A stretch of 64,000 nucleotides of DNA. It comes from Melanopsichium pennsylvanicum. Lineage: Eukaryota > Basidiomycota > Ustilaginomycetes > Ustilaginales. Made by a program: the position numbers and the translations under genes. Of this stretch, positions 21,236-30,017 are shown piece after piece (the first letter of the stretch is position 1; each line of letters starts with the position of its first letter). The stretch lies in the NCBI GenBank assembly GCA_900208305.1, contig OAPG01000015.1:1-64000 (forward strand), read 5' to 3'. The notes beneath the pieces were generated by a model. It saw only the letters and a program-made list of their open reading frames with translations. It did no database searches and was not told where the DNA came from.

Positions 21236-21995
21236 ATGGGTAAGCACTACTGCGATTACTGCGATGTCTTTCTAACACATGACTCGGTCTCGGTACGAAA
21301 GGCCCACAATAGCGGTCGCAATCATTTGCAGAATGTTCGAGAATACTATCAGAATCTGGACCCAGATCAGATCCAGCAAGTGTTGGACACGTTAGCGGCA
21401 GAGTATGACAAGCGCAGCATTGAAAAGCCAAGGGATCTCCTTCAACCTGCAGGATCATCATTCATGACATTCGGTGCGGGACCACTAAGTGGCACTTCAG
21501 ATCGAGGTACGTTTTCTCTTCCACACCGCCGTTCTGCGTGACTGACAAGTTGATAAAGACTGACTTACCGATCCGATTATTTCAATTCACGAAGCAGCAT
21601 TTCGATCTCAAGCTCCACCAAGAATGTCCGTGGATGGCGCTGGTGGCGGCAGGGGAGGTCCGGATCGCGGAGGTGGTTCAAGAGGCGGGTCTGGTGGATA
21701 TGGTCGATACGGGATTAATGATGGATCCACTAGAGACCACGGCGCACCGCCCAACTATAATCGCCCGCCACCCCAGGGCGGACTATACTCTCGACCGCCG
21801 CCCAATATGGTGGGCAGTGGCGCATCAGGTGGCAGCAGTAATCCGTATCCCCCGAGAGGACCACCATCCGGCTACAGTGCAATACCGCCTGGGCCGTACG
21901 GATCTGGTCCTTCACCCAACATGCGCGGTCCGCCGCCTTCGCTACTGCCCAACGGCTCCTATCCGCACCAGTCACGATCCGGGTACGGGCGTTGA
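21236..21995 (+). CDS. YHC1: U1 snRNP protein C
   Basis: U1-C stabilises pairing of U1 snRNA with the 5' splice site during early spliceosome assembly. Exon 1 21236-21506, intron 21507-21597 (GTACGT...GCAG, 91 nt), exon 2 21598-21995; 222 aa. The N-terminus is the matrin-type zinc finger: GKHYCDYCDVFLTHDSVSVR with Cys6, Cys9, His24 and His30, followed by the conserved GRNHLQNVREYYQ helix. The C-terminal half is rich in Gly, Pro and Arg, as in animal U1-C, and longer than in yeast Yhc1. The intron sits just after the folded domain. Unspliced, the protein would stop 11 codons after residue 90. Confidence 0.93.
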
Positions 21996-22183
21996 CAAGA
22001 TCTTGCAAGCTGATTCGTGTATTGATAATAAGAAAGTAACAACGTGTACCCTAGCGCATCCAGGATATTTTCGGCGTATACTTCAGATGGCAAGCATGAC
22101 CGAACACAGCACAGGAACAAATGAGACAGCTAAAATCACGATGCAAGTTCAAGAAAGGCAGAGTTGGCAAATTAGAATATGAA

Positions 22184-22813
22184 TCAGGTAGCCGGTCGAA
22201 GAGCGCGAAGGCGCTCGGCAAGCGCATCGTCCTCTTTATCCTTGACCTTGCTATCTGGGACTTTTGGTGCCAAGTCAGCGACTTTGCCTTCGAGCAGTCC
22301 GCCTTCGCCGAGCTTGTGGTTGATCTCGATACCGTTCTCGTCTGCGACCTGTTGCATGAGCAAGTCGACCTGATCTTGGGGCATGCTCTGTGCAGTTGTG
22401 GCGCCAATGGTGCCTTCCATGTACGAAGTTTGGACGTCCATATCTTCGAACTGTGTCTCAAACTTGTCCATGACCATGGATATGCGCTCAAGATTCATAC
22501 TTTCCATTGCTCGATCCATGCCCTTGACGACGGATGCCATGCTACCCGACACTTGGCGCATTGTGACCGCCGTCTCTACTCGACTCGCAACTGCATCAAT
22601 ACGGCTTCCTAATCGGAGCAGGTTGAGCGACTCATTCTTTTTGCGGATGGCATTGGCAGCATAGATGCGCGCACCTTCATTGTTTCCTTGTGCGAGCGCC
22701 TTCTTGAGCTTGGCCTTCTCTGCTGTCTCGTCCTTGGTAGCTTTACGAGCTTGTCGCTGGAGGGATTTGGCGGTGAACTTGAGCTGAAACAATGATTTTT
22801 CCAGGCCAGACAT
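22184..22813 (-). CDS. DID2: ESCRT-III-associated protein Did2/CHMP1
   Basis: Did2 (Vps46/CHMP1) recruits and regulates the AAA ATPase Vps4 on ESCRT-III polymers at endosomes. 209 aa, the normal family length. It begins [20 protein letters not shown], has the basic helix 1-2 hairpin ([20 protein letters not shown]) and ends in the short amphipathic helix [11 protein letters not shown], the MIM1 motif that docks to the Vps4 MIT domain. The open frame extends upstream to 23176, but the ATG at 22813 is the first that gives the canonical N-terminus. In Ustilago maydis, Did2 is known to affect endosome motility and unconventional secretion. Confidence 0.95.
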   Translation of the reverse strand: MSGLEKSLFQLKFTAKSLQRQARKATKDETAEKAKLKKALAQGNNEGARIYAANAIRKKNESLNLLRLGSRIDAVASRVETAVTMRQVSGSMASVVKGMDRAMESMNLERISMVMDKFETQFEDMDVQTSYMEGTIGATTAQSMPQDQVDLLMQQVADENGIEINHKLGEGGLLEGKVADLAPKVPDSKVKDKEDDALAERLRALRPAT

Positions 22814-23577
22814 CTTGGATGGGTGTCTTATAGGGGCAGTGGCTACGACTGCAGCAGATCTGTGGTTGTAGTAATTGTTTGCAGGCTGACACCAGACTGT
22901 TTCAAATGTGCGATTGCTGAGACGATCAGACCAAAGGCAATATTCGGATGGATGTGAGAGAAGAAGATGGGACGAGAGTTTGATAGGGGTGTTGACTAGA
23001 CTGAAAAGGCAGAAAGGCTGCTGTTGGATTGTTGAGATTGATGAGAGCCAGATTGATGTTGCAGACTTAGTAAGAGGATTGGTGGTAAAGAATGCAGATT
23101 CGGACGACGCTCTGATGATGCGCGCTGATGTTGAAGTCGAGTTGAGCCACGGAGCTACGCATGGTCGCACCAACATATGGCCAATCTCTCCACACGGTGT
23201 AACGCAAGCTCAGTCAAGCATCCCACGGTCACAGTGCTCAAATCACAATCGTGAATTGTTTCCGTTTCCCGATATCTGTGGAAATTTCGCTGACATGGTC
23301 GATACAGTCCGTACGCCGCCTCTTTTGGGAGCTCAGCTAAGTTTGCAAGATTTCAGAACATTCAGCTCAAAGAAAGTGGATGTCGAACCCTTGAACATGC
23401 TCAGCCTGACACAATTGCGATCAGTATGAACACTGCATGCTTTGAGCTCCAACTTTTGAGACGAATTAGCACAATGTATGAATGGTGGGCTGACTGGCAA
23501 TTCCATGCGGGTATGGGTCTCTAATGGGAGAAAAGCAGGACTAGACTAGGATGCGGAGAGGTTACGAACGACAGACA
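22814..23577. other. Intergenic region
   Basis: No gene is supported. A 173-codon plus-strand frame (22908-23429) lies opposite the upstream extension of DID2, has no recognisable domain and is probably accidental. Confidence 0.4.
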
Positions 23578-24123
23578 CTATGCTGGCAACTCGCGCGCGG
23601 CTTGTTTGTATCCACACTGACCGCACTTGCGACCAGCTTCGTCATTGACCCAAGATTCGATGATGGGTTTAAGCTGTGTACCCAGATCAGTGCATTGAAA
23701 CTTGACCTCTTTGACCAGCACTGGAGTGTCGCCGTGCGCTTGCTTGTTGGGGCAATACCAGCGCATGGCATCCGGACTACCTTCGGGTCTGGTACGCTCG
23801 ACAACAAGCCCGACTGTGTTGGCAAAGCGAACCGGCGAATGCGGTGTGTTGGCGGGAAGCATGAACATTTCGCCCTGCTTGATGGGGATGTCTTGGAATT
23901 TGCCCTCGTCGTTGATCACTTTCAGCAGCATGTCGCCCTTGTATTGGTAGAAAAACTCCTCGGTAGGCTGATAATGGTAGTCGGATCTGGCATTGGGACC
24001 TCCAACAGTCATGACAGTGTAGTCTTGTGTGCGGAAGAGACAGAAATTGCCTACGGGTGGCTGGAGGAGATGCTCATTCTCAGAGAGCCACTTTGGAAAA
24101 TTGAGCGGTAGTGGGAAGGGCAT
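23578..24123 (-). CDS. BNA1: 3-hydroxyanthranilate 3,4-dioxygenase
   Basis: Cytosolic iron enzyme of the kynurenine pathway: opens the ring of 3-hydroxyanthranilate on the way to quinolinate and NAD. 181 aa from the ATG at 24123; the open frame runs 27 codons further up but the alignment-like start MPFPLPLNFPKWL fits the family. Cupin ligands are visible: His50 and Glu56 (RSDYHYQPTEEFFYQ) and His95 (PANTPHSPVRF). Substrate-binding Arg46, Arg99 and Glu109 are in place. The C-terminal CGQCGY and Cys124/Cys144 form the rubredoxin-like second metal site present in bacterial and fungal enzymes. Confidence 0.95.
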   Translation of the reverse strand: MPFPLPLNFPKWLSENEHLLQPPVGNFCLFRTQDYTVMTVGGPNARSDYHYQPTEEFFYQYKGDMLLKVINDEGKFQDIPIKQGEMFMLPANTPHSPVRFANTVGLVVERTRPEGSPDAMRWYCPNKQAHGDTPVLVKEVKFQCTDLGTQLKPIIESWVNDEAGRKCGQCGYKQAARELPA

Positions 24124-24914
24124 GGTACTTGACAATATGTCCTGTGATCGATTCGAACGGGGAATACAGCGTTTGTGGTGGTGGCAACAGGGATGCAACG
24201 ACAATGGTGGGCAGTGTAGCCGAAGTTGAACAAGTGCTACGACATCCGAGATTGAGCCGGCGTCAAGGTTAGGTTGGTGAAGCTCTATTCATGGTCCAAG
24301 GATGAAGAAATGTATTACCACAACTCTTTCTCTCGACTGGCGCAAAGGTAGTTTGTAGGCGATACAAGCTCGAATCATGAATGTGGAGCTGTGCGCTGAG
24401 CTGAGATGGCCAACAGAAGAGTCACAGCGAATCCAAAGCCGGACCACATGTTTCGGTATCCCGATGTAGTCCGATCGGGACAGCGATCCATCAATTTTGT
24501 CACAGTATCTCTCTCGACCGATATGGGTTTTCCCGATATGAACGATGCAAGGACTTGAACAGGACTCGACGTGGGGCAGAGCGCCAAAGCTGCAAAGTGT
24601 AACTCTTAAACGACCTCGGCTCCACCCTCTATCACGCACACGCCTTGATTCACTCCATTCGACTCGCATTTACCAAAACTTTTATCACCTGCTCTCTGTC
24701 CCTGTCCTTGTCGATTCTCTCATTCGTCTCGCACCATGCGCATCTAGGCGCGACCGCCTTGGTCTTTCCATCTTTCCTTCCCATTTCAACCCAAGGATAG
24801 TCTCGCTGCGAGCAAAGACGCGTTTGGACTCAGCACTGTACCGCTCATCCCCGTATTCACGCACAGAAAACCATCAACTCTGGAGCAGCAGCCCAGGGTA
24901 TCATTTCGTTCGCT
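24124..24914. other. Intergenic divergent promoter region
   Basis: This region lies between minus-strand BNA1 and the plus-strand 974-aa gene. The plus-strand frame 24545-24943 overlaps the next start in another frame and is best read as leader sequence. I see nothing else. Confidence 0.4.
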
Positions 24915-27839
24915 ATGGGTCGCCTCACCCAAGGTCACTTTGACGACGTCTTCCTTCATAAGATCAAGCAAGTCTGTATCCTTGTGCTCGACCAGCTCAA
25001 CCAAGCAAACGAGATCGAACAGGCTTTTGATCTTTGCCCTTCCGTCTCTCGCCGTAATCGTGTCATTCTCAATTTCCTTCGAGATGCCGACCAAGCCACT
25101 GCCGGTACCTCTGCTTCTTCGTTCAATGCTGCGCCTTCATCTTCAATAACACCTCCGTTGCCTAGCTTGCGCCCTCCAGGCTCCATTCGTCCATCCCGAG
25201 AGCCTTCCCTTGGCACCGACAGCGTAGCAAGCCTCTCAGCCCAGCGCAGAAGACGAGCGAGGCAAATGCAGTACGTTAGCGATCCCAACGACTCAAATGA
25301 TGACTCGGAGTCACAGGTCACCATCGGCCCCTCTTCATCCCGTCCCACCCATCTCGACCCATCCTCAGCACGTGATCCCTCGGTATCCCAACCTGATTAC
25401 ACCTTTGAGCAATTCGTAGATCACCTTGATCCCACTGACAAACTTCTCAAACGCAGCTTCGAGATCATAATCAAGGAGACAGCACGTCACGCACTCGCCA
25501 AGAAGCGCGATATTAACTACGATCCCAGCACAGCTTCTACCGACCCTGCTGCCTCGCTTCGTTCTGCCATCGCCTCGTCCCGCTCAAATCGACCGGCAGC
25601 CTTCCATCCCTATCGCAGCGATCACCTCACCCGAAGCAGGCTCGATAACACTCGAAACGAAATTCAAGATCGTACCAATCATTTAGCTTCCAGCAACCTA
25701 CCAGGCAGCAATTTGCGACGAACTTTGCGTGACTTCCTCCTTACCTCAACCGAAGGTCTGCTTGGCTCAACTCATGACTTGTTGGCATCCGTCCAACAAC
25801 CACATTTCTCCAGACGTACCGATCGTACATCTGGCACAACACCTCTCATTCCATCTATCACCAACCGCACTTTACAGACTCAGGATGTCGGATCGTCCAA
25901 CATCTCGCCAGACAGCTTCGTGCCTGAGCTGGTTCAGCGCAGATCTGCAACGCAATCAACCTCAGATACATCATCAACCACTCCCCAGACCATCGCCTCT
26001 CGGCTTGCCGAAGCTTCTCGCCGCAACGCTGAGGCAGCCAGAACCATCGAAGAGACAGAACGTCTGAGGTCCAGTCAATTCATTCGCACCTCCATTGAGT
26101 CTTTGCGCGCATCCCTTTTCCAATTGCACGTGGACCTCGCATGTACGCAGCTGCAGCACGTTCAACGTGACGCTACGGCATCTCAACGTACAAACTCCAA
26201 TTCTTCCACACCCGACATTGGTTCTTCGTATGCACTGGTCATGGACACGATCGAACTCTTCGATGATACTCTTCGCCGCTTATCTTGTCTCGTCTCCAAC
26301 TCGGATCGTGATACCGAGCTTGGTCGACAGAGCGCAATTTCGCAGCAGAATACAGATTCGTCCCAAATGAGGACTTCTTTGTGGAGAGCGCGCAACCTTT
26401 TGCTCTTATCCTCCATTACACGTCGGGCCCATCAAAGCGGCGCTATATCAAGCAATTCCGAGTCCGCCGATGCCAGCTCTCGCGAAGTAGAGCTAAGAGC
26501 TCATCGACATCTTCTGGCTACGATCGAAGAATCTCGTTGGTCTCGCGCCGATGCCGGCATTCCGTCCTCCGAATCGATTCGCGCGTGGCGAAGAAAGTTA
26601 GCAGCGTGGTACCATCTTGACCGCGACCGATCCCAATACCCCGACGTACCGCATCCAGCTGGCGATCGCGAAGAGGCTTATGTTCGTTGGCATCCTGATC
26701 TCGAGCTGCCATATGCGCTGAACGACGAGGTCATGGCGCCTAGGACCAACAACGCACCACTTGCGAGGCCGGATCCCATCGCTGATCCGCGAGCGGCGTG
26801 GGCTCACGCGAGAAGGCACGATGTGGCTCTGGCCTATGACCTCAATCAGGACGTTGACGTGCGTGCAGCGTTGCAGTCTGACTCTGTAACCGCTGCTTTG
26901 CAAAGGTTTGTGAGTTTGGGTGGCGAAAGAGAAGCTCCAACAGCACCAGCAACGATCGGGCAGGATGTGCAAGAAGTCGCAGCAACGGGTTCCATTGGCA
27001 TTGCCCGCGCAGAGGCTGCTGACCCAGACGTCTCTCTCACGAGAGAAACTTCCCTTGGCCGCCGCAACGCTGTGCGAGGACCACCACTGACCAGCTCGGA
27101 CGCATCGAGCATCCGCTCTGCGAGATCTTCCACATACTTGCGCCGTCCTCGTGAGTCTTTCAATCGATCGACAGGCACAGCGCCTTTTGTTGGCGCAGAA
27201 GACGACAATGATGCAGGGGAAGAAGATGTCGTCGAGACATCCATCGAGATCGGTACGATGCCCCACTCACCCGTCGCACTCCGGCAGCGGCCAACCGACG
27301 CATCCGAATCGTCCACTCTGCAACCTCCAGCGGACCGTCCTCGAGCCGGCCGCAGTGAATCATTTACTTTTGTCGCCACCCCCGCCGCCGTTCTTCGCTC
27401 TACTCGCCAAGGTCGCACCGAAACCGAATCCACCTCCCTTGATGCCCTTGATGAGGATGAAGAGGATAACTCTGAATCGGAAGCATTCCTCGACCTTGAC
27501 CTCGATCTAGATCTTGGCATTGCAGGCTCAGATGCATTTGACTTTGATCTAGTCGACTTTTTGCGAAGTGAATCCAGGCGCGCTGCATCGGAGCTGCTCG
27601 ATGAGTCTTCCCCATCTTTGCCGCGTCTGCATCGCAACCGGGATGGCGGCGAGAGTAGAGAAGCGAGTGGAAGTGCCTCTCCAACAGGCATACGGATGTT
27701 TGTTTCAAATTCGGGCGCAAGCACACCAGCCGAGGCTAGGCAGGCGACCTTCGAAGCGTACGCGCGGCGGGCGAGGATGTTGAGGCGCCGTCGAAGGCAG
27801 GAGGACGAAAGACAGCGCGAACTTGCGGAGGAGGCCTAA
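24915..27839 (+). CDS. Large Ser/Arg-rich protein of unknown function
   Basis: 974 aa, single exon, start context CGCTATGGG. I do not recognise a family. The first 55 residues (RLTQGHFDDVFLHKIKQVCILVLDQLNQANEIEQAFDL...) are ordered-looking and helical. The next 150 are Ser/Pro/Arg-rich. A helical, Arg-rich middle (about 200-560) contains repeated RR and SR pairs and several Leu heptads. Residues 560-630 are aromatic and charged (WRRKLAAWYHLDRDRSQYPD, then HPDLELPYAL), the most likely conserved module. Near 855 comes an acidic alternating D-L stretch (DLDLDLDLG), and the end is a basic helix (RRARMLRRRRRQEDERQRE). Coding quality is good throughout. Probably nuclear or scaffold-like, by composition only. 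Confidence 0.75.
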   Translation: MGRLTQGHFDDVFLHKIKQVCILVLDQLNQANEIEQAFDLCPSVSRRNRVILNFLRDADQATAGTSASSFNAAPSSSITPPLPSLRPPGSIRPSREPSLGTDSVASLSAQRRRRARQMQYVSDPNDSNDDSESQVTIGPSSSRPTHLDPSSARDPSVSQPDYTFEQFVDHLDPTDKLLKRSFEIIIKETARHALAKKRDINYDPSTASTDPAASLRSAIASSRSNRPAAFHPYRSDHLTRSRLDNTRNEIQDRTNHLASSNLPGSNLRRTLRDFLLTSTEGLLGSTHDLLASVQQPHFSRRTDRTSGTTPLIPSITNRTLQTQDVGSSNISPDSFVPELVQRRSATQSTSDTSSTTPQTIASRLAEASRRNAEAARTIEETERLRSSQFIRTSIESLRASLFQLHVDLACTQLQHVQRDATASQRTNSNSSTPDIGSSYALVMDTIELFDDTLRRLSCLVSNSDRDTELGRQSAISQQNTDSSQMRTSLWRARNLLLLSSITRRAHQSGAISSNSESADASSREVELRAHRHLLATIEESRWSRADAGIPSSESIRAWRRKLAAWYHLDRDRSQYPDVPHPAGDREEAYVRWHPDLELPYALNDEVMAPRTNNAPLARPDPIADPRAAWAHARRHDVALAYDLNQDVDVRAALQSDSVTAALQRFVSLGGEREAPTAPATIGQDVQEVAATGSIGIARAEAADPDVSLTRETSLGRRNAVRGPPLTSSDASSIRSARSSTYLRRPRESFNRSTGTAPFVGAEDDNDAGEEDVVETSIEIGTMPHSPVALRQRPTDASESSTLQPPADRPRAGRSESFTFVATPAAVLRSTRQGRTETESTSLDALDEDEEDNSESEAFLDLDLDLDLGIAGSDAFDFDLVDFLRSESRRAASELLDESSPSLPRLHRNRDGGESREASGSASPTGIRMFVSNSGASTPAEARQATFEAYARRARMLRRRRRQEDERQRELAEEA

Positions 27840-28218
27840 AGTGAAGCTCGCGACGGAGGAGATAGATCAGGAGAGCCTTCTACAGAGTACAGATATCGCA
27901 GGAGACGACGGAATATCGGGAGCTATGAGAACGCCGGAGATGGAGAGGAGCGACGTAATTCCCTGCCCTTCCCAAGGGCTTTGAATCGCTGAAGCCCCCA
28001 TTCATGGACGGAAGTCTCAAGCCCATTCAACTCAAAAACGTCGACTCAGTTCGGAACCTTATCAGCACGCTCCGCATGTTCATGCTCATGCACCGCTCTC
28101 ACACATTCGCAAAAGATAAAGGCACGGCCCGGATTCGATCGTGTGATTTCTGACGCCAACAGATAATATCGAATGGGCCGACGAGTGTGAGCTAGACGGT
28201 AACACTTTGCTGAGACAA
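27840..28218. other. Convergent intergenic region
   Basis: This stretch separates two converging genes and must hold both 3' ends. No gene is seen in it. Confidence 0.4.
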
Positions 28219-28947
28219 TCAATCAAAGCGAACGTACTGCTGCGAATTGTCAGTAGAGTACCGAACAGAGTTGACGCTGTTGCCCTCCGCAGGATGAAGA
28301 TCGACCTTGAAGTAGGTGGGTGTCTGGCCATCATACACGTAACCGGTTTCGTTCTTGACGGGGAAGTACGAAACTGTCGCGCCACCAGTACCTTCTTGCA
28401 GCCTGAACCACTGTGCCGTGTCTGTATCGTTGCACTCCTCGAGATTGAAGGTGCCAGTCTTCTCATCCTCCTGCGCAGGAGTTGCCGCAAGACACTTCGT
28501 CTGCGTGACGTCGTCCGTAGTGGTGACGTTGGTCACGACACGACCCCAGAACTCCAGGGGTGCACCCAAGCTCCCTCCAGAGTTGCGGGAGAAGCCTTGC
28601 GTGAAGCCTTGGTAGTTGCAGGTCTGGAAGTCAAATTCATAAGCGCCCTGTTCGCCGCTAGAAGAGGGGAGCGCGGTGAGAAGCTGGGTGGAGGTGGAAG
28701 CGTCAGGTGTGACGGAGAGGTAGCAGACGGTGGAATCATTGTACGAGCGCACTTGGAGCCTTTGCGGTTCCTGCAGGGCATAATCTCCACAGGTCGAGGT
28801 GGCTGCAGATGCTACTGGAAAAGAAGCGTCGTGAGCGACCTCGCGTTTGACCATGCGTGAGACAAAGAGAGGCTCCGAGGGGGTCGGGAAAGCCACAACG
28901 GCGGAGGCGGCGCAGAAAAGTGCGCTGAGAGTGAGGGTGGACTTCAT
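28219..28947 (-). CDS. Secreted protein, beta-trefoil-like (inferred)
   Basis: 242 aa from the ATG at 28947; the open frame reaches 28992, but this Met starts a clean signal peptide (KSTLTLSALFCAASAVVAFP), cut probably after VVA. A dibasic KR at about residue 34 could be a Kex2 site. The mature part has six Cys at intervals, two likely N-glycosylation sites (NVTT, NDTD) and repeated aromatic-hydrophobic strands. LEECNDTDTAQWFRLQ resembles the QxW repeat of ricin-type beta-trefoil folds, as does TKCLAATP earlier. Smuts secrete many such proteins, some of them effectors, but nothing here shows a plant-related role. Position about 29 kb from the telomere, next to a retrotransposon insertion. Confidence 0.8.
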   Translation of the reverse strand: MKSTLTLSALFCAASAVVAFPTPSEPLFVSRMVKREVAHDASFPVASAATSTCGDYALQEPQRLQVRSYNDSTVCYLSVTPDASTSTQLLTALPSSSGEQGAYEFDFQTCNYQGFTQGFSRNSGGSLGAPLEFWGRVVTNVTTTDDVTQTKCLAATPAQEDEKTGTFNLEECNDTDTAQWFRLQEGTGGATVSYFPVKNETGYVYDGQTPTYFKVDLHPAEGNSVNSVRYSTDNSQQYVRFD

Positions 28948-29594
28948 GTTAGGATGTTGCTGTGGTGTCGATGGTGTGATGGGACAATGCACTGTAGCAA
29001 AGATGGATCTGGGGAGGGGAAAGGGGGTTGGAATGCTCGGTGAGTGTGCGAAGAGGCTTTGCTATTTGTATGAAAATTAGCCACCAACATAAGAGACATC
29101 GAGCGGTGTAGGAAAAGGGTCCAAGAATCGACTCCGCTGTCACAACACCTAGCAGAAGCACGTCATCACTGCAGGAGACGCAGGATACAGCAACGGCATC
29201 TAGACTTGGCGGTGTGCTTGTGCAAAGCGAGGCGTTGCATGGAATGAGAGGGGCTGGAATTCCGTAGGATAGCGGTTTCGGTTCGTGCTAGCCGCCCAAC
29301 GTACTGCGCTACCGAAACGTCGGTTAGCGCGACAGCGAAGCAATCCAAAAGCAAAAGGAAAAAGTCAAAATCAATGCGCCAAGCACAAACCAACCGACAG
29401 GATTCATCCTCGCTTGTGTTGCAAATTGAAACAGCACACAGCATTCACTCTTTTTTCAAACCGAATCTGCCCGCCTGCAGAGCCTAGTCGATATGCCATG
29501 TACCTAGTGACTTTTACCCATATGCATTCACGTCTTTGTGCGCGTGGCCGACCGAAAAAGTTGGAGGGGACAAAGGTGAAAACTGGCTTGCTGT
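28948..29594. other. Intergenic region
   Basis: Promoter side of the secreted-protein gene and the 3' flank of the transposon-interrupted gene. Short frames occur on both strands with no protein-like content. Confidence 0.4.
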
Positions 29595-29675
29595 TCAGTG
29601 ATTTCCTGACTGAGACATGATGGCGCCGAGTCGCGTATACGCGAGATTGAAATTGTTTGCTGGCAAGGAGAGACC
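29595..29675 (-). pseudogene. Severed 3' end of the transposon-interrupted gene
   Basis: Reading the minus strand from the left target duplication gives 26 sense codons and a TGA (29597-29595), in the same phase as the exon that ends at the other side of the element. It is now separated from the rest of its gene by 5 kb. See the entry at 34657-35097. Confidence 0.65.
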
Positions 29676-29680
29676 CAAAC

Positions 29681-30017
29681 AGTTGAAGGTTGTTATTCTT
29701 GGTTCTTATTTGCTTGATTTTTCTGACTATTTACATGCTGAATCTTCGGGTTTATATACCTTCGTCGCGGCCCCCAAAATTCGGCAAAGACAGGGTAATC
29801 TTGTCAAGTATCGTTCGCTATACACGTATTACAATATTTCCCTCTTATTAATGTCAGGGGTTCGAGCCCCCTATTGGGAGCCATGAATGTCAGGGGTTCG
29901 AGCCCCCTATTGGGAGCCATCGCCTTCAGTTTCTTCGCTTTGTCCGCATTCAGCTTTATTCGCCTCATGCCTTAATTCATCTGCCCATCTAATTCGGTCG
30001 GCGCAATATCTTCAACT
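29681..30017 (-). repeat. 3' LTR of the Copia element
   Basis: Identical to the copy at 34320-34656. It contains the end of pol (stop at 29974-29972), two tandem 36-bp units with a tRNA-Lys 3' half (29851-29920), and a TATATAA-type box on the minus strand (at about 29751-29758) that can serve as the element's promoter in the other LTR. Confidence 0.95.
29851..29920 (+). repeat. Twin tRNA-Lys 3'-half sequence inside the LTR
   Basis: Two tandem 36-bp units. Each reads, on the plus strand, as a variable loop ATGTCA, a perfect 5-bp T-stem AGGGG/CCCCT around TTCGAGC, a 7-nt acceptor strand ATTGGGA, discriminator G and CCA. This is the 3' half of a tRNA and closely matches the known 3' half of fungal tRNA-Lys(UUU). 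Nuclear tRNA genes do not encode CCA, so the source is a mature tRNA. On the element's own strand it reads TGGCTCCC..., like a primer-binding site. The same pair recurs at 34490-34559. Confidence 0.85.

Noticed and set aside
22908..23429. 173-codon plus-strand ORF upstream of DID2
   Set aside because: Opposite the DID2 promoter extension, no domain, no splice or start support.
26846..27724. 292-codon minus-strand ORF
   Set aside because: Antisense to the 974-aa gene; Ser/Arg-rich by reflection.
29851..29883. A functional tRNA gene in the LTR
   Set aside because: Only the 3' half is present; there is no D-arm or anticodon arm upstream, and CCA is encoded.
29717..29886. Short plus-strand ORFs inside both LTRs
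   Set aside because: They are identical because the LTRs are identical, and they run through the tRNA-derived units on the strand opposite to the element.
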